DNA from: Cyanidium caldarium
Lineage: Eukaryota; Rhodophyta; Bangiophyceae; Cyanidiales; Cyanidiaceae
Length of the DNA: 64,000 nt
Assembly (NCBI GenBank): GCA_026184775.1
Contig: JANCYW010000005.1
Coordinates: 334,501 to 398,500, forward strand
Reading direction: 5' to 3'
Shown piece by piece: positions 25,748-33,080 of the stretch. The notes under the pieces were generated by a model. The model saw only the letters and a list, made by a program, of their open reading frames with translations. It was not told the origin of the DNA and did not search any database. The stretch's first letter is position 1. Each line of letters begins with the position of its first letter. The position numbers were made by a program, and so were the translations under genes.

Positions 25748-26650
25748 TCACGTCTCGCCCTTGGCACAGGCCACTGCCGCAAAGGCGTTGAGCAGCGAGC
25801 GTGCGGCGGTGCGTTTGTTGGCGGGCAGCGGTGTGGGCGGCCAGTCCCACTCGGGCGTCACCGGCGAGTGCGGCTGTTGCGCGCCGGCTGGCGTCGGCGG
25901 CTGCCGGGATAGGCGGATACCCCTCGGTGCGGCTGTGGTCTTGAAGGCGATCGCTCGCGGAGATGGTGATGGTGCGACGGTGGTGGCGGCGGCGGCGGTG
26001 CCGGGCTTGCCGTGCCTCCGAAATAAATGCGCTGGGCGATGCGAGCCGGTGCGTTTCCAGTATTTGCCACAGGCGTTGCATAGCGGGCGGCTGCGATCGC
26101 GACCTTGCAGATACCAGTTGGATGACCGAGTCTGGCCGCAGTTTTGGCAACGGCGCGCAGGCGCGGATGCGGCCGGCATCGCTGGTGGCGTCGTTGGGGC
26201 GGCTGGCGGGGAGCACGTGCTCTCGGTGGTGCTCTGTCGCGAGGAGATGTCGCCGGCGAGCACATGATCTGGCGGCACGTCCATCCGGCTCTGATCGCAT
26301 GACGGCACATTCGGTGCGCGCGGCAGTGGAAAGTAGTCGGCCAACGGTGGCAGCCGCATGGGGTGTGCCGCATACGGGCCACCGAGCGACTGCGGCCAGG
26401 TGACCAACCTGAGCATCGCCGGCGGGACAGGGCACGGATACGGCGCGCCGGCGTAGATACTGCGCGTCCAGCCGTATTGCGGGGTCAGGCCGGTTGGTTC
26501 CATCGGGCGAGGCGTTGGCGGAAGCGTTGGCAGCGGCGGCAGCGGCACGCCGGGGTGGCGATTGTGGGTGGCCCAGGCCAGCGAGGCTCCTGCCGCGTAA
26601 TCATACGCGAACGGCGGGTCGCTCAGTGAGACCTGGGATGGAGGAAACAT
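25748..26650 (-). CDS. GATA-type zinc finger protein
   Basis: This is a 300-aa probable transcription factor. One zinc finger has C168, C171, C191 and C194 in CQNC...CNAC, followed by the basic helix GKYWKRTGSHRP. The spacing is CX2C-X19-CX2C, between the standard 17/18 and the 20 seen in some plant factors, and the usual TPLWR is changed to SSNWY. The N-terminal 160 residues are Pro/Ala/Ser-rich and disordered, and the C-terminal tail is also Pro/Ala-rich. DNA contact at WGATAR-type sites is expected for the family but not shown here. The initiating ATG is the only reasonable one. Confidence 0.85.
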   Translation of the reverse strand: MFPPSQVSLSDPPFAYDYAAGASLAWATHNRHPGVPLPPLPTLPPTPRPMEPTGLTPQYGWTRSIYAGAPYPCPVPPAMLRLVTWPQSLGGPYAAHPMRLPPLADYFPLPRAPNVPSCDQSRMDVPPDHVLAGDISSRQSTTESTCSPPAAPTTPPAMPAASAPARRCQNCGQTRSSNWYLQGRDRSRPLCNACGKYWKRTGSHRPAHLFRRHGKPGTAAAATTVAPSPSPRAIAFKTTAAPRGIRLSRQPPTPAGAQQPHSPVTPEWDWPPTPLPANKRTAARSLLNAFAAVACAKGET

Positions 26651-27585
26651 GGCGTGAGTGCGCTCGCGAATGGACGTCAGAATTCAGATTAGAGCGCTGC
26701 ACCCCGGGATCCCGTACAGCAACCCTGTAATAGCCTATGGCAATAGCTCGAACGTGGGAAGGCCTAGGCGCACTCGCCGCTGCTACACGGCAATTGTATG
26801 TAATTGTGGAAATGCCTCGGTGGGTGCCGCGGGTGTTGTTGATGCTTTCCGGCAACGATCTTGTCGGAGAAGCGCACCACCACGTTGAAGGAAGAAAACG
26901 AGGCACGCATTGCTCGTGGGCGCGCCTATTCTTGGCGGCGCGCGTTGGCGAGCGCGCCAATCCGGTTTTCGCGTCTACGGTGCCCGCGAATTTGTGACGA
27001 CGAACACGCCAGCGCGTGACGGAGTGCCGCTCTGCATGCGCTCGTGAGAGAAATGTTGCCATTTCGACCCAGCAGGTCCTGGCAAGACGACAACGCGGGA
27101 AAAGTAGGGAGAGAGAGACGAGGGATGAGCGGAGGTGCAGATTGCGTGCACACGAGTCGGTGGCACTCTCTGCTGATGACGCGTGGGCGTCGCGGGAAAC
27201 TGAAGTAGACTCTGCAAATTCGATAAGAGCATGGGCGGTAACGCAGCGGCCGAAAGATGCTTCAAGATGCCGCCCTCGATGTCGGTTGCATCCCTGATTC
27301 GGCCTTTTGCATTCCTCGCAATGCGAACCGACTCATCCTTCATGCCCAAAATGCGACAACCTTGCACACAGAACCTCGAGGGGAGCACTCCCCAGGTCAT
27401 CGTGTCGAGCGTTTCGCGCGTGCGTCATCGCTCGCTCTTCCCCGCACCGCCCGAGCCTCCTCGCTCGGGAGACTGCTCGACTGGCACTTGCAGTCACCAA
27501 TCCCCATCCGGAGCGCCCATCGTCACCGCGCCACTTGCATTCGTCTCAACGCTCCCACTTCTTGCGGTGCACTGCCCACCCTCCC
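26651..27585. other. Divergent promoter region between the GATA gene and the HAD hydrolase
   Basis: About 935 bp, visibly less GC-rich in parts (26690-26840). It includes a 10-bp palindrome CGGGATCCCG near 26704, an AT-containing inverted repeat CAATT/AATTG near 26791-26806, and a hairpin TTGGCG-AGCG-CGCCAA at 26945-26960. Open frames here (minus 27062-26601 and 27400-26975) have no recognisable domain. I see no tRNA or other RNA gene. Confidence 0.45.
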
Positions 27586-28629
27586 ATGTCTTTCGGCGAG
27601 CAGCCATCGGACGGGCGGCTGGTGTACGCGCTGGACTTTGACGGGGTGCTGTGTGACTCGGTAGACGAATCCAGCCGCAGCGCATATAGGGCGGCGCTGT
27701 TGGCGTTTCCGGAACGACTGAAAGGGCCGCGGTGGACCGGGAGGCGTCTCGACGCGGACGCTGACCCGCCGCCAGCACCATCCGACGCCAAGGCAGCGAC
27801 GACCTCGTCTTCAGAGGACGCAGCGGCTGCGGGCCGGTCATCCTCGACAGAGACTGCCACGAGACGGGTAGGCCAGCTGCCCATCGCGTCGTGGCTGCTG
27901 CAAGTGCAGCCGCCGCAGTGGATGCTGAACGCGATGCGCAAACTACGGCCGGTCATCGAGACCGGCTACGAGAACGTGCTGCTGGTGCGGCTGCTCGCCG
28001 AGGAGCACATGGCGGCGGAACGCTCGGAACGGGGCATGCGCCCGTTGACGGTGGGCGAAATTGCCGCCAACTGGCAGTCGCTGCTGCACGACAAGCTGCT
28101 GCGCGACTGGGGCCTGGACGCCACCGATGTCGCCGAGCTGTTTGCGCGCGTGCGCGACGACTGGATCGAGCGTGACCTTTCCAGTTGGGTACAGTCCAGC
28201 CCGCTGTACCCCGGTGTGGCCGACGCCCTGAATCTGAGCCAGGAGACCGTGTACGTGGTGACCACAAAGAACGAGCGTTTCGTGCGGTTGTTGCTGGAGC
28301 ACGGCGGCGTCCGACCGGAGCGCATCCCGCCCGAGCGCATTTACGGCTTGGACCGGCGCATGAGCAAGATCGGTGTGTTGAAAGAGATACTGCGACGGGA
28401 GGAGGCGCCGCGCGAGGAGGGTGCCGCGAGCGCGCGCCGAGTTACCGTGCATTTCGTGGAGGATCGCGTGGAAACGCTCGAGTCGGCGTCGCTGTCGCTG
28501 CTAGGCGCACCCATACAGTACTACATGGCGATGTGGGGATATCACGACGCGTCACAACAGGCGCGCGCCGAGCGGCATCCGTTTATTCATCTGCTGGACT
28601 TGCCCACTTTCACCATGAAACTGCGGTGA
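27586..28629 (+). CDS. HAD-superfamily hydrolase of the cyanobacterial/plastid type
   Basis: This 347-aa HAD-fold protein has the nucleophile motif YALDFDGVLCD (D17, D19), motif II at VYVVTTKN, and motif IV in VHFVEDRVETLES. The segment LRPVIETGYENVLLVRLL and the late WGYHD...HPFIHLLDL match a family I know from cyanobacteria and plastid-bearing eukaryotes whose substrate is undefined. A 60-residue Ala/Ser/Asp-rich insert (about 50-105) sits in the cap. No transit peptide is evident from this ATG; the upstream frame is open but has no ATG, so location is uncertain. Phosphatase activity is expected from the fold only. Confidence 0.8.
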   Translation: MSFGEQPSDGRLVYALDFDGVLCDSVDESSRSAYRAALLAFPERLKGPRWTGRRLDADADPPPAPSDAKAATTSSSEDAAAAGRSSSTETATRRVGQLPIASWLLQVQPPQWMLNAMRKLRPVIETGYENVLLVRLLAEEHMAAERSERGMRPLTVGEIAANWQSLLHDKLLRDWGLDATDVAELFARVRDDWIERDLSSWVQSSPLYPGVADALNLSQETVYVVTTKNERFVRLLLEHGGVRPERIPPERIYGLDRRMSKIGVLKEILRREEAPREEGAASARRVTVHFVEDRVETLESASLSLLGAPIQYYMAMWGYHDASQQARAERHPFIHLLDLPTFTMKLR

Positions 28630-28754
28630 GGACGGCACGATAGGTCACAGAGAAGGCACCCGGTGGGCGTTGGCCAAACGGATCGCCAGCGGGCCACTCG
28701 ATCCGACCACCGACCGTGCAACTCGTCTCCGTCTCCTCACCGTATCCGGCATCG

Positions 28755-31007
28755 CTACAACAGATCCCGTGCGGTGATGAGCGCGGCCATTTTGTGGCCG
28801 TACCGCACCTGCAGCTCCATCAACAAATTCAGATGCTGCAGCACGCGTGCCAGTTGCGAGGCCGGAAAGCGGCACGACGGGTTCCGACGAGCACGCTGCG
28901 GGCGTCGTCGTAGCAGCGCGCGATTGACTGCCGCGGAACAGAGTTCTCGGCGCGTTGGTGCCAGCAGCGGCGAATCGGCGGTCGTCGTCGGAGTAGCCAA
29001 CAATCCCACATGGTGGAGGACGTATGCGCGCGCCAGCGCCTTGGGATCCTCGAGCGGCAGCGGCATTGCCGTCGGCCACAGCGGATGCGACGTGCCGAAT
29101 CGCGGACACGCCCAACCGTCCGCACGACCGTCGGCTGTGCCGTTGAGGTATCCAGCGGCACCGTGGCGCCCATCGAGGCCGTCGGCCAGCGCCCGTAGCG
29201 GTTTGGCGCTGTGCGGTTCCGGCTGCACCAGCGGCCACAGCTCTTGCCGCGCGAACACCAGCGCTGCCAGCAGTTGCGGATGGTCCGGCCCATCGCGCAG
29301 CATCTCGATAAACTTTTGGCAACGCAGCAACAACGTCGCGTAGAACGCATCGCTGATGTTATCGACGTCGCCGCCGCCGCCGTCGTCCGCGGCGGCAACT
29401 GCCACATCGCTCCACCGAGTCGCCGGCCGCGACGCTTCATTCCGGCGTCCGCTGCTGCGGGCACTGCGTCGCGGCCCCGCCGACGATGTCGGCGACGTCA
29501 ACTCCGCGGCGCATTCGCGCAACGCCGCGTCGATGTCGCCGCGCTCGATGCACTCCATCACGTGAGCGCGCTGCGCGGCCTCGGCCAGAGCGTGCTGGTA
29601 TTCGCGCGCCTGCAACGCGTTGCCGCCCTGCTGCTGCTCCTCCATCTCTTCGCTCGCCATCGCCTGCAGAAACGCCCGCGCCGTGCGATCATACCCCTCG
29701 GTGAGGAGATAATCCACAATGGCGCGACGCGCCGCACGCTGTTCCTCTTGCAACTGCTGCGCGCTGTGCACACCGCTCGGCGCCGTCGGTGCCGCCGCCA
29801 ACTGCCCCAGATACTGCTCCACCTCCCGCCGCACGTACGTCTCCAGATCGAACAAGAACGGCTGCTGGCCAAAGTTCACCTCCACCACCTCGCCGCAGGT
29901 GCGCAGTCCCACCACCGGGTACCAGCTCTCGGCGCGACGCTGACGGGCACTGTCGACGCCATCGCCGCCGTTGGCCGGCGCGGTAGGTTTGGGCGGCAGC
30001 AGTCGCGACGGGCCCACGTTGCGAAAAGCGCGTTTCAGCAGAGCGCCCTGCTTGGTGAAGTACACATCGCCGGTGATGCGATTCCAGCAGCAACCGACGA
30101 TATCGCCGGTGCCGTACTTGGGACCGTACGCGGTGCCCATGCCGGAGTCGCGGAAGATGTGGCCGTCGTCGCCATGCCAACCGATGCTGTTGCGTTCCCA
30201 ACCAGGCAGCCGGTCCAGCTGCACGTCGCCGGCGCACAGGCCGAGGCCGATAAACCCCTGCGCACCCGAGTCGATCACTTTCATCTCGTAGTAGTAGAGA
30301 CACACTTCGGGCGGCACCGGGCAGTTGGCCCGCACGGAAGCGGCGTCCATGTCGCTGCGACCGGGGCCGCCATAGAGGGCGCGCCGCGGGCGCGCCTCGT
30401 CGTCGCCGTCGAGTTGGATGCTGGGCGACTTGTGGTCCGACGAGAGGCACTCGGGGAAATGCAGCGCTGCTGCGGCCGCGGTGGCATTCTGCTGGGCAGC
30501 GTCGGCAGTCGCACGACGCGCCTGGTCACCAATATCCACCACGCGCAGTGCGTCGCCGCTCCACAGGTCGGCGGCGGAAGCGACCTCGTTCAGCGGGAGC
30601 GGCTCGGCAATATCGGGCGCGACCGCAGCCGCCTCGCCCACCACACCGTACGCCGCCAGGTACGGCAGCCGCGGGTGCACGCAACGACGATGCCAGTCGC
30701 CAAACACCCGCGCTCGATATCGACGCTCAAAGTGCTGCTCTTGTTGGCGCTTCAAGGTGTCCGCGGAGGGCGCCAGAGCGATCTCGGCGGCACCGGTCGG
30801 CGGCGGCCACAGCACGTCGGACGACGCGGAAACGCGCGCTGCAGCGTCAACCCCCAGCGACAAGTCGCCCTGCAGCGGATGAAACACCAGTCCGTCGCAC
30901 ACCATGCTGGTGTACAGCTGCAGGTCGGTGCGCGACGACACTGCCGCCCCGCAGCTGCCGCGGCCGGAGGGCGCCAGCCGCTCCGGCGACGTGTCGCTCG
31001 GCCGCAT
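28755..31007 (-). CDS. RanBP9/RanBPM-like SPRY-LisH-CTLH-CRA protein (CTLH/GID E3 ligase scaffold)
   Basis: This 750-aa protein corresponds to the Gid1/Vid30/RanBP9 subunit of the CTLH (GID) ubiquitin ligase. The SPRY domain (about 225-390) is clear from YYYEMKVIDSGAQGFIGLGL, GWHGDDGHIF and GDIVGCCWNRITGDVYFTKQG. The LisH motif follows (RRAIVDYLLTEGYDRTARAFL), then CTLH (MECIERGDIDAALREC) and a C-terminal CRA region ending in LNLLMELQVRYGHK. The N-terminal 200 residues are less ordered. The start is the first ATG (31007); the frame upstream has only a GTG. Expected role: substrate recruitment and scaffold in metabolic enzyme degradation. Confidence 0.9.
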   Translation of the reverse strand: MRPSDTSPERLAPSGRGSCGAAVSSRTDLQLYTSMVCDGLVFHPLQGDLSLGVDAAARVSASSDVLWPPPTGAAEIALAPSADTLKRQQEQHFERRYRARVFGDWHRRCVHPRLPYLAAYGVVGEAAAVAPDIAEPLPLNEVASAADLWSGDALRVVDIGDQARRATADAAQQNATAAAAALHFPECLSSDHKSPSIQLDGDDEARPRRALYGGPGRSDMDAASVRANCPVPPEVCLYYYEMKVIDSGAQGFIGLGLCAGDVQLDRLPGWERNSIGWHGDDGHIFRDSGMGTAYGPKYGTGDIVGCCWNRITGDVYFTKQGALLKRAFRNVGPSRLLPPKPTAPANGGDGVDSARQRRAESWYPVVGLRTCGEVVEVNFGQQPFLFDLETYVRREVEQYLGQLAAAPTAPSGVHSAQQLQEEQRAARRAIVDYLLTEGYDRTARAFLQAMASEEMEEQQQGGNALQAREYQHALAEAAQRAHVMECIERGDIDAALRECAAELTSPTSSAGPRRSARSSGRRNEASRPATRWSDVAVAAADDGGGGDVDNISDAFYATLLLRCQKFIEMLRDGPDHPQLLAALVFARQELWPLVQPEPHSAKPLRALADGLDGRHGAAGYLNGTADGRADGWACPRFGTSHPLWPTAMPLPLEDPKALARAYVLHHVGLLATPTTTADSPLLAPTRRELCSAAVNRALLRRRPQRARRNPSCRFPASQLARVLQHLNLLMELQVRYGHKMAALITARDLL

Positions 31008-31731
31008 GGAGGAGGCGGAAACGAGGATGGCGCGCGAGTGCTGGAGTGCGTAGAGTGGGGCCGCGGCGTGGCCGTCGTGTGCTCGGTAGCCCGTCGCTTC
31101 CCGTCGTCTTTTGACCAGGACGGTCGTCGGTTGTGAGCGTCCACTGCGCTCCAATTCTTCGGCTTGGCGCGCCAGCGCCTTCGTACAAGTGAGCAGCCAG
31201 GCACCTGTCTCCCGAATGGGACACTCCGCAGCCCTCTCGGTGGACACTTTTTGGGCACGACACTCTCCGCAGCGCGACCACGAGTTTTGCCTCGGCAGGT
31301 CGACCGCTGCAACGCGTTGCTGCCGTCAGGGAGTGTGCTTGAGTGCACCGAAATGCACGGCAGTACCTACACTGGGGAAGAGGAGGCAGCGGTGCAGGGT
31401 GACGGACAGGAACAGAGCGGCGGCTGTGATGGAGCAACCCAAGGTGGGGAATGCGGTGGGCGGGACGGACGTATATCGGCAAACGCTGCCAGCAGGACAA
31501 CTGGACATGGGTGCATAGGGTCAAGCTGGCAACACAATCGCCTCTCCGCTCAACCTCCTACCGACACGAGGTGCGCTGCATCTGCAGAACACGTCGGTGG
31601 ACGCGGTCAGCGGCAGCGGTCGCGAGTCGCCGTTGCACCGGAGGACCGAGGCGTCGGCGTCCCGCTCTTCCCGTTTCCCGTCCTCGGTGCACAACAGCTG
31701 TCTCTCGTCGCCGACGCTCACCTCTGTGCGG
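31008..31731. other. Divergent promoter region between the RanBP9-like gene and LSM6
   Basis: About 720 bp. Frames are open on several strands but carry no recognised domain, including a plus frame (31111-31518) that ends in a short methionine-initiated peptide. Two GTGCAC sites occur. It presumably contains both promoters. Confidence 0.45.
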
Positions 31732-31986
31732 ATGGATTCGATGCCGGGGCAGCACGAGACACAGCGGCCGGCGGATTTCCTGCGGCAGATACTCGGACGG
31801 CCGGCGGTGGTCAAGGTGAACAACGGCGCCGAGTACCGCGGGAATCTGGTGTGTCTGGACGGCTACTTGAACATTGTCATGGAGGGCACTGAAGAGTTTG
31901 TGGGCGGCGAGTTGAAGCGACGATACGGTGACGTGTTCTTGCGGGGGAATAACGTGATTTACGTAGGGCCGGCGCCGGCGAAATGA
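31732..31986 (+). CDS. LSM6: LSM6, U6 snRNP/mRNA decay Sm-like protein
   Basis: This 84-aa Sm-fold protein is one subunit of the LSM2-8 ring that binds the U6 snRNA 3' end and the LSM1-7 ring in mRNA decay. Sm1 covers about 15-48 (DFLRQILGRPAVVKVNNGAEY, then CLDGYLNIVME). Sm2 is RRYGDVFLRGNNVIYVG. The acidic loop GTEEFVGGELK is specific for LSM6. Starts at 31732 or nine bases later (31741) are both ATG; the longer one is given. Its presence implies an active spliceosome or decay machinery even though no introns are apparent in this window. Confidence 0.95.
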   Translation: MDSMPGQHETQRPADFLRQILGRPAVVKVNNGAEYRGNLVCLDGYLNIVMEGTEEFVGGELKRRYGDVFLRGNNVIYVGPAPAK

Positions 31987-31996
31987 CCGCGTCCTT

Positions 31997-32008
31997 GGGG
32001 GGGGGGGG
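31997..32008. repeat. Twelve-base poly-G tract
   Basis: An uninterrupted run of 12 G lies 10 bp after the LSM6 stop, in the 76-bp gap between convergent genes. It could form a G-quadruplex and is prone to slippage. Length errors in the assembly are also possible here. Confidence 0.85.
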
Positions 32009-32062
32009 TCGGTTGCTGCTGCGGGATATCGACTGCCGCAGCAGCGCCAGGTGCTCCTTCCC

Positions 32063-32695
32063 TCACGCGTCTCCTTCATTCGCGCTTACTTCCGGGTGCG
32101 TTGACGGCGTCGGCCCGGTCCACCGCTGCGGTTCGGCGTTGTCGGCTGCGATGCTGGTCTCTGCACCCGGATCGTCCACCTCGAGCGCGCCGTGCACGAC
32201 GGTCTCGGCGCCGAGCACATCGCCGGTGGCGCGCAGGCGCACAAACTCGTCAAGCAGACACTCGATGCGGTGATTCTGCAGGTCGAGCACCGCCAGGGTG
32301 CCTTGTGCGGCACACACTGTCGCCTCGTAGAGGACGCCCTTGATGTCTAACAGCAGCGTCTCGTCGCTGTCCGCACACGTCCGATGCGTGCTCTTTCGAT
32401 GGGCGCCCAGCGCCACCCACTTGACGCAGCCGACGGCACCCACGTCACCGGACAGCTCCAGCTGGTGCGAGTCGCTCTGCAAGATGACGGTGCGAGCGCC
32501 CTCTTCGAGCGCCTTGGGCACGTCCACCGTGAGGTCGACGGTAGCGGCCGGACCCTCGCGCACCGGTCGCTTGCGACTCTTGGTGCAGGATGCGGTCGGC
32601 GCTGGCGAGCCCGCGAAGAAATGGTCTTGATCGGTGGCCGACAAGCGGGAGTCGTCGATGACCTCCGCTCCTGAATCGCGGGTCGTGTCCTCCAT
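32063..32695 (-). CDS. BIN4/MIDGET-like topoisomerase VI-associated protein (tentative)
   Basis: The 210-aa product starts at the first ATG. After a disordered, basic N-terminal part (SRKRPVRE), a compact region includes VILQSDSHQLELSGDVGAVGCVKW, then DETLLLDIKGVLYEATV and a segment ending NHRIECLLDEFVRL. The pairing of an LSGDxGAVG motif with a LDLKGxxY-type motif is what I remember of plant BIN4 (MID), a DNA-binding partner of TOP6A/TOP6B and RHL1. This is a memory-based match to short motifs and remains tentative. The acidic C-terminus is probably disordered. If correct, it acts in the nucleus in chromosome decatenation and endoreduplication. Confidence 0.5.
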   Translation of the reverse strand: MEDTTRDSGAEVIDDSRLSATDQDHFFAGSPAPTASCTKSRKRPVREGPAATVDLTVDVPKALEEGARTVILQSDSHQLELSGDVGAVGCVKWVALGAHRKSTHRTCADSDETLLLDIKGVLYEATVCAAQGTLAVLDLQNHRIECLLDEFVRLRATGDVLGAETVVHGALEVDDPGAETSIAADNAEPQRWTGPTPSTHPEVSANEGDA

Positions 32696-33080
32696 GAGAA
32701 GATGGAAGGCGCCAAGCAGGCCTCTCACCGCAAACTCTCCGTTGGCGCCGAAAGGAAGGTCTCAAGCGCACTCCCGCCAAAACGCACGGCTCTGGTCTAA
32801 GCGGCGTCCAAACGTCCACTCCAGCGCAAGCGCGGCCACACACCTCTAGGCCCTCATTGCCCTAAAGCTGCCTGCGCATCGGCTTGCTCGCTTCGGCACG
32901 ATACCCATCGTCGTTCCAACCGTCACCGCTCCCTTGCCCTTTCGAGTTCCGCATCACACGCCACTGCGATCGACGATTCGGATTTCTCGGTCGTGCGGCT
33001 CCGAAACGCCGCTGCACCGTGGTGAACGCATCGACACTTGGGAGGGTGGGATGCGGTGAGGCAGCGTGTACGTTAGCAGA
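32696..33080. other. Divergent promoter region between the BIN4-like gene and ABC1K
   Basis: 385 bp with no recognised gene, TATA box or hairpin. Short open frames on both strands look like noise. Confidence 0.45.

Noticed and set aside
26690-26840. Possible SRP RNA Alu-like segment (TGTAAT with nearby GGCAATAG)
   Set aside because: The helix 8 signature and a closing stem could not be found, so the resemblance is too short to support.
26601-27400. Two minus-strand ORFs (27062-26601 and 27400-26975) in the GATA/HAD spacer
   Set aside because: They overlap each other and the GATA gene start and show no domain. Probably chance.
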